From: Anaerolineaceae bacterium
GTDB taxonomy: Bacteria > Chloroflexota > Anaerolineae > JAAYZQ01
DNA length: 25,801 bases
NCBI GenBank assembly: GCA_012514775.1
Contig: JAAYZQ010000235.1
Span: 1-25,801, forward strand
Direction of reading: 5' to 3'
Each line of letters starts with the position of its first letter. Positions within the stretch are counted from its first letter, which is position 1. A program made the translations under genes and the position numbers. Under the pieces are notes generated by a model. That model did no database searches. It had not been told where the DNA came from and saw only the letters and a list, made by a program, of their open reading frames with translations. Positions 15,692 through 22,868 of the stretch are shown one piece after another.

Positions 15692-16678
15692 TCAGGCACG
15701 CAGCTCGACAATGTCGCCCTCGTGGAGGACGTGATCGCGGCCCACCATCTGGCCGTCGTGCACCCCCGACCCCCAGACCCGCGCCGCTTTCAGGTTGTAG
15801 AGGAAATCGCGGTGCACCTTGCCCGCCAGGTCCTCCACGGTGCCGCCCAACGGCAGGACAAAGGGGGCCGACAGGTCGGGCGGCTGGCCCGGCGGCTTGG
15901 CATAGACGCGCATGACGCCCAGCCTGTCAAAGACGGCCTGCTTGAGGCCATCCAGGCCGCGGCCCGTCAGCGCCGAGACGGGGATGAGGGGCCAGTCGCC
16001 CTCCATCAGCTCGCACAGCACCTCAAAGTCCTCCTCCAGGCTCTCGTCGTCCAGCCGGTTGACGACGATGATCACCTGTTTCCGCGCCAGGCGGCGCTCG
16101 TCGCCCTTCTGCACCTCGTACTGCTCGGGCACGATGCGGTTTTCCTCCAGGATGGCCAGGGCGTCGTCCATCTGCTGCAGGGGATAGGTCTGCAGGTCGA
16201 TGACCAGGAGCAGGAGGTCGGCGCGGCGGATGAGGTTGAGCATCTCCGGGTCGACGAACTCGGGCGTCAAGGGGGGCGTGTCGATGAGCTGCACTGGCAC
16301 GTTGTCAACGTCCATCATGCCCGGCGTCGGCTCCCAGGTGGTGTAGGGCGCCTCCGACACCTGGGGCTCGGCGTTGGTCAGGGCCACGACCAGCGACGAC
16401 TTGCCGGTGTTGGTCATGCCGGCGATGACGACCTGGCCGGCTCCCTCGCGGTCGATGTGAAAGGGAGAGGCCTGCTTGGCGCTCTTTTTGCGGGTCTGGG
16501 CTGCTTCCTTGAGCTTGGACAGCTTGCGCCGCAGGTCGGCCCGCAAGCGGTCGGTGCCCTTGTGCTTGGGAATGAGGCTGATATACTCTTCGAGAGTCGC
16601 AACCTTTTCCTCGACGGTCTCGGCCTCGCGGTACCGGCGCTCGGCCTCCTGCGCGTCGGGCGGCAGGTTGGTCGGCAT
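15692..16678 (-). CDS. DRG/Obg-like GTPase with C-terminal TGS domain
   Basis: Protein of 328 residues. Residues 1-75 form a charged helical region (EAERRYREAE, LRADLRRKLSKLKEAAQTRKKSAKQ) as in DRG proteins. The G domain has G1 GMTNTGKSS (87-95), G3 DTPP (133-136, where DTPG is usual) and G4 NRLD (207-210, where NKxD is usual). SALTGRGLDGL is G5. Residues about 250-328 are a TGS domain (RVYAKPPGQPPDL ... VHRDFLYNLKAARVWG ... EGDIVELRA), a likely RNA or ribosome-contacting module. The architecture matches archaeal/eukaryotic DRG-type proteins more than bacterial ObgE. The role, probably ribosome-linked, is inferred. Promoter at 16756-16784; a methyltransferase gene follows. Confidence 0.87.
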   Translation of the reverse strand: MPTNLPPDAQEAERRYREAETVEEKVATLEEYISLIPKHKGTDRLRADLRRKLSKLKEAAQTRKKSAKQASPFHIDREGAGQVVIAGMTNTGKSSLVVALTNAEPQVSEAPYTTWEPTPGMMDVDNVPVQLIDTPPLTPEFVDPEMLNLIRRADLLLLVIDLQTYPLQQMDDALAILEENRIVPEQYEVQKGDERRLARKQVIIVVNRLDDESLEEDFEVLCELMEGDWPLIPVSALTGRGLDGLKQAVFDRLGVMRVYAKPPGQPPDLSAPFVLPLGGTVEDLAGKVHRDFLYNLKAARVWGSGVHDGQMVGRDHVLHEGDIVELRA

Positions 16679-16755
16679 GGTCCTTCGCTTTCCTCGTTCT
16701 CCTGGCTCTGGGGCTCCGGCTCCTGGCCGGGATGCCTCGCAGGCGATATGGCCCC

Positions 16756-16784
16756 ATTATAACACGAACGGACCGCATTCTCAA
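16756..16784 (-). promoter_or_regulatory. Promoter for the GTPase-methyltransferase unit
   Basis: On the minus strand TTGAGA (16784-16779), 17-bp spacer, TATAAT (16761-16756), with an extended -10 TG. The leader is about 70 nt. Confidence 0.8.
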
Positions 16785-16808
16785 CCATGCGTCGCGCAGG
16801 TGAGGGCT

Positions 16809-16925
16809 TGCAAAGCCGGTCCTGCTGGGCTCGCCGAGCGCCGGCTCGGCGTTTCTCTCCACACGCAACCTGCCGAGGTAGCGCTCGGCGATCCCAGCGG
16901 CAGTCAAGGGACGATGCGACAGCCG
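16809..16925. repeat. Dispersed double-hairpin repeat, copy B
   Basis: Same orientation as the copy at 6011-6130. The core 16831-16898 matches at 64 of 68 positions, with matching flanks and small indels. It carries two GCCGAG/CTCGGC-type hairpins. It lies 62 bp beyond the protease stop and just upstream of the GTPase promoter, the same setting as copy A relative to murA and the Yip1 promoter. Confidence 0.85.
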
Positions 16926-16987
16926 CGGCGCAGGTGACGCAGTGCGGCTGGCAGCACGGCGGTCGCGGTTGGCGGCGCGGGCCGCCG

Positions 16988-18526
16988 CTAGCGCGCGGAC
17001 CTGGCGATCAGGGGCAGGTAAAGGCTCTCGTCGACGTCGGCCGGGTTGGGCCAGGTGCGCGACATGGCGAGATTGCTGTAGGGCGAGCTGCCCGCGTCGT
17101 TAAAGGCCTGCACCCGGTAGTAGTAGGTGGTGGCGACGGGCAGGCTCGTGTCGGACCAGGCCTGGACGTTGGCGCCCACGGTGGCCATCGGCTTCCACTC
17201 GCTGCTTCCGTCGGTCGAGCGCTCGATGCGAAAGCCGAGCTCGTTGCCGCTGGTGTCGATCCAGCTCAGATCGATCTGGCTCGTCGACCTGCCCGCGGCC
17301 TGCAGGCCGGCGGGCGCCGAGGGCTCGTGGGGCATGCTGCCGCGCACGACGTAGGTGGCCCCGTAGCCCACGTTCGAGATGCCGTAGGCGATGTTCATGT
17401 AGCCAGCCTCGCCCCATTTCGGCCCCCACGAATTGCGCAGGATCCAGGCGCCGTTGGGGCCCAGGCTGTCGTCCCAGCCGACGAGGATCACACCGTGGTT
17501 CACGGGGTTGTCGCAGGTGTCGCCGGCCGTCAGGACGCCCCCGCTGTAGCTGCTAAACCGGGAGCCGGCACACACCGCCACGGCGATGGGACCATGGTCA
17601 TAGATGGCCTGCTTCAGCTCGGCCACGGAAGGCACGCCGTTGGCCGTGGTGACATACTTCCAGTCGCCGATGGTCTCGTAGTGGCTGTGGGGCGGGTTGC
17701 AGTCGACCCCGGTTGCCACGTAGGCAAAGTCGCCCTCGTACACGGCGCCCGGCCCGGGCTCGCCGGGAGGGACCTTGGACATGTGGTAGTTGTGGGCCCA
17801 CCAGCCGCCGGCACAGGACCAGCCATCGACGTTGCACGACAGCAGGTACTGCTCCGACAGGTCCTTGCTCACGCCCTCCAGGATGCGGATGTTTTGCTCC
17901 AGGACGCCTGCGGTCCCAAAGGCCCAGCAACTGCCACAGTTCCCCTGATCGCGGACGGGGGTGCAGCCCACCTCGGTGCACCAGTTCAGGGCCGAAGGCA
18001 GGCCGGCGGCGGCCGTGTCGCCGGCCGCGGCTGCCGGAGCGGCCACGGCGGGCGCCTGGGCCGCGGCGTCCAGGTCGACGAGGCCCTGGTAGGCGCCGGC
18101 GGCGCTGACCTGGACCGAATAGGTCCGCAGGGGCGCGGCCTCTTCCCACGGCCGGCGGTAGGCCAGCACCAGGGGGCTCTGGCCGGCGGCCTGGGGCGAG
18201 AAGCGCAGCGTGACGGTGGTGGGCGCGCCCAGGATGGCGGGCGTGCCGTCTATCTCGGGCTCGCCCACCTGCCGCAGCACGGCGGCGTCCATGTCCTCGA
18301 CGTACCAGCCATAGCCGGCGGCAGGGTTGGCCTCGAGGCGCAGCTCCAGGAATTGGTCCGCTCGCAGTTCTACCCGGCGGCCCTCGTCCGATGGGCCGAG
18401 GAGAACCGGGCCGGAAGTGCCGGCCTGGAGAAGGGCGGTCGGTGGATTGACAAGGGTTGCGACGGCCAGGACGAGGGAGAGCAGGGCAGCAGAGACGATC
18501 CACCTTGGTAATCGGTTCAATCTCAT
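16988..18526 (-). CDS. Secreted papain-like (C1A) protease with N-terminal chagasin-like domain and FnIII domain
   Basis: Exported protein of 512 residues. A signal peptide covers about 1-35. Residues about 40-142 look like a chagasin (I42) cysteine-protease inhibitor: NPAAGYGW (67-74) matches the NPTTGY-W loop and RRPWEE (124-129) the RPW loop. An Ala-rich linker (150-175) leads to a C1A peptidase with oxyanion Gln194, catalytic Cys200 (QGNCGSCWAFG), His344 (NHGVILVGW) and Asn365 (RNSWG). Residues about 402-490 are a fibronectin III domain. The tail is ESLYLPLIARSAR. No I29 propeptide is visible, so the inhibitor-like domain occupies the propeptide position. It probably degrades extracellular protein, with the N-terminal domain keeping it latent; this is inference. 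Extended -10 promoter at 18702-18730 with a leader of about 170 nt. Confidence 0.9.
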   Translation of the reverse strand: MRLNRLPRWIVSAALLSLVLAVATLVNPPTALLQAGTSGPVLLGPSDEGRRVELRADQFLELRLEANPAAGYGWYVEDMDAAVLRQVGEPEIDGTPAILGAPTTVTLRFSPQAAGQSPLVLAYRRPWEEAAPLRTYSVQVSAAGAYQGLVDLDAAAQAPAVAAPAAAAGDTAAAGLPSALNWCTEVGCTPVRDQGNCGSCWAFGTAGVLEQNIRILEGVSKDLSEQYLLSCNVDGWSCAGGWWAHNYHMSKVPPGEPGPGAVYEGDFAYVATGVDCNPPHSHYETIGDWKYVTTANGVPSVAELKQAIYDHGPIAVAVCAGSRFSSYSGGVLTAGDTCDNPVNHGVILVGWDDSLGPNGAWILRNSWGPKWGEAGYMNIAYGISNVGYGATYVVRGSMPHEPSAPAGLQAAGRSTSQIDLSWIDTSGNELGFRIERSTDGSSEWKPMATVGANVQAWSDTSLPVATTYYYRVQAFNDAGSSPYSNLAMSRTWPNPADVDESLYLPLIARSAR

Positions 18527-18575
18527 CTGTGCACCTTTGCCTTTCTAACCTCTTCTGTAGTCTGCAACGACCGGC

Positions 18576-18596
18576 GAGAGGGCACGCGTGCCTCTC
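18576..18596. repeat. Palindrome in the protease leader
   Basis: GGCACGCGTGCC (18581-18592) is a perfect 12-bp palindrome. It is flanked by GAGA/TCTC (18576-18579 and 18593-18596), with one bulged G. Possible operator or RNA hairpin inside the protease mRNA leader. Confidence 0.4.
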
Positions 18597-18701
18597 AATG
18601 CTCCCAGGCAACGGGTCGGGATTGATGGTGGGGAAAGAAGACCGGGGGCCTGGACGGGCCCGAAGCCCCCGCGCCGGGACACGGGCTCGAATGGAGGGCC
18701 G

Positions 18702-18730
18702 ATTATACCACGCTGTAGGAGAAGCGGCAA
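18702..18730 (-). promoter_or_regulatory. Promoter for the papain-like protease
   Basis: On the minus strand TTGCCG (18730-18725), 17-bp spacer, TATAAT (18707-18702) with an extended -10 TG. Divergent from the promoter at 18767-18795. Confidence 0.8.
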
Positions 18731-18766
18731 CTTGGAAGGGCCCCGGTGACCGGCCGAATCCAGGAC

Positions 18767-18795
18767 TTGACGCCAGGAGAAAAAGAGACTATAAT
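18767..18795 (+). promoter_or_regulatory. Strong promoter for the long leader/beta-helix gene
   Basis: TTGACG (18767-18772), 17-bp spacer, TATAAT (18790-18795). Predicted start about 18802, more than 400 nt before the next convincing ORF. Confidence 0.8.
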
Positions 18796-18801
18796 GGTCC
18801 A

Positions 18802-19145
18802 AGTAGGGTATCGTACCCCTCCCCGTGATGGCTGTACGTCGAGGAAGGCGTTTCAGCCAGCGAGCCGATGGCCCGGCTTATCAACCGTTGTCTGCGCGTC
18901 GTGCGGCCGGTCCATCTCTATCCTGACCATCCAGGCAGGACCCGTTGTAACAAGGACATCCCAGGGCGAACCATTGTACCCAGCGTCCCTCCCGGGACAC
19001 GTCGATCCCGGGCGATTTGGATGGCCTGGCCGGGCGGCCGGCATCTGTACCGCCGCCTCATCGAGCCTACTCCTGTAGATGAGGCCTGGAACTGACATCA
19101 CCTCCCGAGCCGCGGTCGGGCGCCCTTCGATGGGCGCCCGGCCGC
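18802..19145 (+). ncRNA. Candidate structured leader RNA or small RNA
   Basis: Non-coding by eye. Hairpins: GGGTA-TCG-TACCC right at the start (18806-18818), CCCGGG/CCCGGG (18991-19012), an 8-bp stem (19055-19062/19078-19085) and a 14-bp stem with one T-G pair (19112-19125/19132-19145, 6-nt loop). The last could be a terminator or attenuator before the beta-helix gene at 19221, though no U-tract follows. Short ORFs inside lack ribosome-binding sites. It resembles no RNA family known to me (not tmRNA, 6S or RNase P). Confidence 0.4.
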
Positions 19146-19220
19146 CTGGCCCGGGGTTCCTCCCCCCGCCCTTCAGGAACGAGGCGCAGACAGGAGCCCT
19201 CCGAGAGAGGAGAATTTGGA

Positions 19221-21254
19221 ATGCACACCTATCCGTTGCAGTTCCGCTCTATGTCGTTGCGTCGTTTTCTGATCGCTGTGCTGTTGCTGGCCGTAGCGCT
19301 TCAGGCGCCGGCGCCCATCGTCGCTGCCCAGGGGGCCGGAGTTCTGCACGTGGATGCCGGCGCCGCCCCCGGGGGCGACGGCGCGTCGTGGGCCACGGCA
19401 TTCGACGATCTGCAGGACGCCCTGGCCCGGGCGGAATCCGGCAGCCAGGTCTGGCTGGCCGCCGGCGTCTACCGCTTGCAGGCCAGGCCTGCCGGTTCCC
19501 TGCGCGACGTCACCTTTTCCGTCTCGCCAGGGGTGTCGCTGTACGGCGGCTTTGCCCCGGCCGCCGGGCTGGACACCTGGGAAGAGCGCGACCCCATCGC
19601 CTACCCCGCGGTTCTGAGCGGCGACCTCGACGGCGACGACGTGGACGCCGATGGCGACGGCGTCGTCGAAAGCTGGCGGGACCTGGTGGGCGACAATGCC
19701 TACCACGTGGTGACCCTGGATGGCGCCGGCGGCGTCCCCCTGGATCGGGAGACGGTCCTCGACGGGCTCGTCGTCACGGGCGGCATGGCCGACGGGCAAG
19801 GGCCCGGGCGCCAGGGAGGGGGCATCTATTGCGCCGGGTTCGAGGGTACGTGCAGCCCGACCCTTGCCAACGTGGTGGTATCGGGCAACCGCGCCATCGA
19901 CGGCGGGGGCATCTATAACGACGGCAGCGGCGGGGGCGAGAGCAGCCCCTTCCTGGCCCACGTGCTCATCCGCGGGAACTATGCGGCCCACGACGGCGGC
20001 GGCATGGTCAACAGCGGCAACCTGGGCAACAGCTCCCCCGTTCTGGTGGACGTCACCTTCGAGGGCAACGAGGCAGCCTACGGAGGCGGCGGCCTGCTGA
20101 ACTATGGCTACCAGGGCATCAGCAACCCCACGCTGCTCAACGTCAGCTTCTATGCCAACCGGGCAGGCACCTGGGGCGGCGGCATCCTGAGCGCGGCCCA
20201 CTATGGCGGCACGAGCAACGTGACGCTGGCCAACGGCGTGTTCGTGGGCAACTACGCCCTGTGGGGCGGGGGCGGCATCCACAACAGCGCCTACGGCAGC
20301 GACAGCAGCCACACCATCGCCAACGCCACCTTTGTCGCCAACCACGCCCAGCGCGGGGGCGGGCTGTTCAGCGAAAGTGAGCTGGCCACCCACCAACTGG
20401 CCCTGAGCAACGCCATTTTCTGGGGCAACACCGCCACCGATGCCGGATCCCAGGCGTTCAACGGCGGCGCCGACGTGGTCATCAGCCACAGCGACGTCGA
20501 GGGCTCGGGCGGCAGCGCGGCCTGGGACGCCGGGCTGGGCGCCGACGGCGGCGGCAACCTGGACGAGCCCCCCGGCTTCTTGCGGGAGCCCGACCCCGGC
20601 GACGGCGATTGGGCAACCCTGACCGACAACGACTATGGCGACCTGCGGCCGGGCGCCGGATCGCCGGCCGCCGACGCGGGCGACAACGCCGCCCTGCCCG
20701 CCGACGCCTACGACCTGGATGGCGACGGCGACACTGCCGAGCCGCTGCCCGTGGACCGGGATGGCAACCCGCGCCTGGTGGCCGGGAGCGGCGGGTCCGC
20801 CATCGTCGACATGGGCGCCTACGAAGCTACCGGCGTCACCGGCAGCGCCGCTGATCTTTCGCTGGAGGCGGCCGTCTCCCGGGAGCCGCTGGGCGCGGGC
20901 TCCAGGCTGGTCTACCGCTTCTCGGTCGCCAACCTGGGGCCGAGCGATGCCAGCCAGGTGGTCCTGATCCACGACCTTCCCCCCGCCGTCGTCTTCGAGT
21001 CGGCCACGGCCGGCTGCCTGGAGGCGGGCGGCGAGGTGACGTGCGGGCCGGCGCCGCTGCCCACGGGGACGGAGGCCACCTACGAGGTGACGGTCACGCT
21101 GGAAGCCGGCGGCTCTCCACGCCTGGTGAGCACGGCCAGCGTCTCGGCCGCCGAGCCCGACCCGAACCCGGACAACAACGTGGTCACCGTCAGCACGATC
21201 ATCGGCACGACCCGGTTCCTGCTCTACCTGCCGGTCCTGATGGCTGCGCCGTAG
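19221..21254 (+). CDS. Secreted parallel beta-helix protein with DUF11 domain
   Basis: Exported protein of 677 residues. The signal peptide (SLRRFLIAVLLLAVALQAPAPIVAAQG) covers about 11-38. From about 40 to 480 it is a right-handed beta-helix, beginning VDAGAAPGGDGASWATAFDDLQDAL and repeating short GGGI-N-S...N-LANV-F-GN-A units. These are rich in Gly, Asn and Ser, like polymorphic outer membrane protein/pectate-lyase-like repeats. Around 513-537, DRDGNPR...DMGAYE is the usual end motif of such proteins. Residues about 545-660 are a DUF11-type domain (DLSLEAAVSREPLGAGSRLVYRFSVANLGPSDAS). The tail is TRFLLYLPVLMAAP. GAGAGGAG lies 8 nt before the ATG. Probably a cell-surface adhesive or polysaccharide-interacting protein; no catalytic residues were identified. 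A textbook terminator follows. Confidence 0.88.
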   Translation: MHTYPLQFRSMSLRRFLIAVLLLAVALQAPAPIVAAQGAGVLHVDAGAAPGGDGASWATAFDDLQDALARAESGSQVWLAAGVYRLQARPAGSLRDVTFSVSPGVSLYGGFAPAAGLDTWEERDPIAYPAVLSGDLDGDDVDADGDGVVESWRDLVGDNAYHVVTLDGAGGVPLDRETVLDGLVVTGGMADGQGPGRQGGGIYCAGFEGTCSPTLANVVVSGNRAIDGGGIYNDGSGGGESSPFLAHVLIRGNYAAHDGGGMVNSGNLGNSSPVLVDVTFEGNEAAYGGGGLLNYGYQGISNPTLLNVSFYANRAGTWGGGILSAAHYGGTSNVTLANGVFVGNYALWGGGGIHNSAYGSDSSHTIANATFVANHAQRGGGLFSESELATHQLALSNAIFWGNTATDAGSQAFNGGADVVISHSDVEGSGGSAAWDAGLGADGGGNLDEPPGFLREPDPGDGDWATLTDNDYGDLRPGAGSPAADAGDNAALPADAYDLDGDGDTAEPLPVDRDGNPRLVAGSGGSAIVDMGAYEATGVTGSAADLSLEAAVSREPLGAGSRLVYRFSVANLGPSDASQVVLIHDLPPAVVFESATAGCLEAGGEVTCGPAPLPTGTEATYEVTVTLEAGGSPRLVSTASVSAAEPDPNPDNNVVTVSTIIGTTRFLLYLPVLMAAP

Positions 21255-21286
21255 GGGCGGGCCCGCGCAGCACGTCCGTCCGAGCA

Positions 21287-21328
21287 AAACGCCGGATTGC
21301 CCCTCCGCAATCCGGCGTTTACTTTTTT
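21287..21328 (+). terminator. Rho-independent terminator of the beta-helix gene
   Basis: Perfect 14-bp stem (21287-21300 with 21307-21320) and CCCTCC loop, followed by ACTTTTTT. Confidence 0.92.
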
Positions 21329-21504
21329 CCTTACTGCTCAGCCGCCCTGCCTGCCAGGCGTTGAAACGCCTGGCTGATACCGAAAACCCGTTGAAACGGG
21401 TTCACACCGCACTGACCCCGAACGCGTTTTAACGCGTTTCTGGTCTCAGACGCCGGTTTCAACCGGCGGTGCAGCGGATGCCTGAGCAGTTGCCTTTTTT
21501 CCTT
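21322..21504. mobile_element. Non-autonomous cloverleaf-like element (MITE-like)
   Basis: Terminal inverted repeats ACTGCTCAG (21333-21341) and CTGAGCAGT (21482-21490) enclose four hairpins with 6-nt loops: 21353-21374 (8 bp, loop TTGAAA), 21385-21402 (6 bp, TTGAAA), 21421-21438 (6 bp, TTTTAA) and 21451-21468 (6 bp, TTTCAA). An 11-bp direct repeat CTTTTTTCCTT flanks it (21322-21332 and 21494-21504). It lies between two convergent genes and has no ORF. The direct repeat could be a target-site duplication, or a duplicated terminator T-run. Confidence 0.55.
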
Positions 21505-21540
21505 CATGGGGCCTGCAAGGCGAGCCCCGCGAGGGCCCTG

Positions 21541-22599
21541 CTACTTGAGTGGGGTGACGACGATGTTGTCGTAATAGACAGGCTCCGACTCGAAGGTCTT
21601 GAACCCCACGGTGCCCTGCAGGAAGGGATGCTCGTTGTCCACGTGCTCGAAGGCGAACACGCCATCCACCCAGATTTTGATCGAGTTGCCGCGCACCTCC
21701 ACGGCCAGCCGGTGCCAGGCGCCCCTGGTCAGCTCGATGCCTTCGATCTTTTCTTCGCGCAGGATGTAGGGGTTGTTGAAGGCATACTGGTTCTGAGGAT
21801 TCTGGCAGGCCCTCTCCCGGCAGTCTTCGGCGGTCTGCAACTGGAGCAGCTTGACCACGCGATTGCGCCCCAGCATGACATAGTAGCCCGTCACCCACTG
21901 GGCGGCCTCCTTTCTCGACCGCTCCTCGAACTGGCCGCGGAACCAGAGGCCCTGCCACTGGCCCTTTTCCGTGGGCACCAGGATGTCGACCTCCACGCGA
22001 TAGTCCTTCCAGCTCTCGGCGCCTTCGCCCAGGTACATCATCAGGGCGTCTTCGGCCTGCCCGCCGTTGGCGCAGCAGTTGTGGCCCAGGGCCCCACTGC
22101 CATTGACGCCGGCGCCCCCGTCCCAGAACCAGTTCCAGTCGGCCAGGCGCCAGTAGTTCAGGAAGGGCTTCCAGGCGCCCCCCAGGCTCCCGTCAAAGTT
22201 GTCCCTCAGGAGGAAGGGGTTCGGCGTCGGTGTGGGCGGTACGGGGGTGGCGGCCGGCTTCCTGGTGGGGCCGGCGGTGGCGGTGGGCGGCGCGGGCGTG
22301 TCGGTGGGCAGGGGGGTGTCGGTGGGTGGCGGCGTGTCGGTGGGTGGTGGTGTGTCGGTGGGTGGCGGTGTGTCGGTCGGCGGGAGGGGCGTATCGGTCG
22401 GCGGGATGGGCGTGTCGGTGGGCGTCGGGGACGTGGGGGTAAAGGTGGGCCGCAGGGTGGCCCGCACCTGCGCGATGGCCCCCTGGGCGCCCGGGTCCTG
22501 GCCACAGGCGAGCACCAGGCCGAGCAGAAGTAAGAGCGCGATCAGGGGCGGGCGAAAGTGTCTCATCGCGGCCCCGGTCCGTGCTTGATTGTCAGTCAT
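21541..22599 (-). CDS. Lipoprotein with PTDTP-repeat stalk and LamG/DUF1080-like domain
   Basis: Exported protein of 352 residues. The signal sequence ends in lipobox LVLAC with Cys32 as the lipidated residue. Residues 51-128 are a Pro/Thr-rich stalk with seven TDTP units (starting at 61, 68, 75, 81, 87, 93 and 99). The globular part from about 129 begins FLLRDNFDGSLGGAWKPF. It has WHRLAVEVRGNSIKIWVDG and VGFKTFESEPVYYDNIVV, typical of concanavalin-like (LamG/3-keto-disaccharide hydrolase-like) jelly-roll domains that bind or cleave glycans. Four Cys (CC, and DCRERAC) may form disulphides. The ATG at 22599 has GGAGGG 5-6 nt upstream. Catalytic residues could not be identified, so a glycan-binding role is the safer guess. 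Confidence 0.85.
   Translation of the reverse strand: MTDNQARTGAAMRHFRPPLIALLLLLGLVLACGQDPGAQGAIAQVRATLRPTFTPTSPTPTDTPIPPTDTPLPPTDTPPPTDTPPPTDTPPPTDTPLPTDTPAPPTATAGPTRKPAATPVPPTPTPNPFLLRDNFDGSLGGAWKPFLNYWRLADWNWFWDGGAGVNGSGALGHNCCANGGQAEDALMMYLGEGAESWKDYRVEVDILVPTEKGQWQGLWFRGQFEERSRKEAAQWVTGYYVMLGRNRVVKLLQLQTAEDCRERACQNPQNQYAFNNPYILREEKIEGIELTRGAWHRLAVEVRGNSIKIWVDGVFAFEHVDNEHPFLQGTVGFKTFESEPVYYDNIVVTPLK
22288..22422. repeat. Short tandem repeat coding the lipoprotein stalk
   Basis: Imperfect 18-21 bp units (core GTGTCGGTGGGTGG on the plus strand) encode TDTPPP/TDTPLPP repeats. The in-frame unit length allows copy-number change without frameshift. Confidence 0.75.
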
Positions 22600-22663
22600 A
22601 TCGACCCTCCGGTCTCATGGTCGCCCTGGATGCTGCCACGGCGCAGGGCCTAACGTGCGGGCT

Positions 22664-22692
22664 ATTGTATGCCAGGTTGCGGAGAAGGGCAA
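22664..22692 (-). promoter_or_regulatory. Promoter for the lipoprotein
   Basis: On the minus strand TTGCCC (22692-22687), 17-bp spacer, TACAAT (22669-22664). Confidence 0.72.
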
Positions 22693-22722
22693 ACCGGGGC
22701 AACGATGCCGCGCTGGTCCAAC

Positions 22723-22751
22723 TTGACAGGGTAGCGCCTGTCTGTTAGAAT
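22723..22751 (+). promoter_or_regulatory. Promoter for the TolB-like protein
   Basis: Consensus TTGACA (22723-22728), 17-bp spacer, TAGAAT (22746-22751), divergent from the lipoprotein promoter. The ~110-nt leader has a small hairpin GGGAC-TCG-GTCCC (22838-22850) next to the ribosome-binding site. Confidence 0.8.
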
Positions 22752-22868
22752 TCTCCTGCCGTTCAGTTCAATGTCCTGTAGTTCCTGCCGTCTGCTGTGG
22801 TTTTCCGTCCATTGGAGTGAGTTTCACCCCTTGAACCGGGACTCGGTCCCTCAAAGGAGAGAGGAAAA

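Noticed and set aside
18680..18700. GGGCTCGAAT, tRNA T-loop-like
   Set aside because: No acceptor, D-arm or anticodon arm can be formed around it.
18870..18885. CCCGGCTTATC, reminiscent of the RNase P RNA 3' motif
   Set aside because: The other conserved RNase P blocks are absent and the position, only about 75 nt from the promoter, is wrong.
18868..19095. 75-residue basic ORF in the long leader
   Set aside because: No Shine-Dalgarno site, and it overlaps the hairpins that better explain the region.
19173..21287. 704-codon minus-strand open frame
   Set aside because: Antisense of the beta-helix gene and runs through the leader; no ribosome-binding site or recognisable domain.
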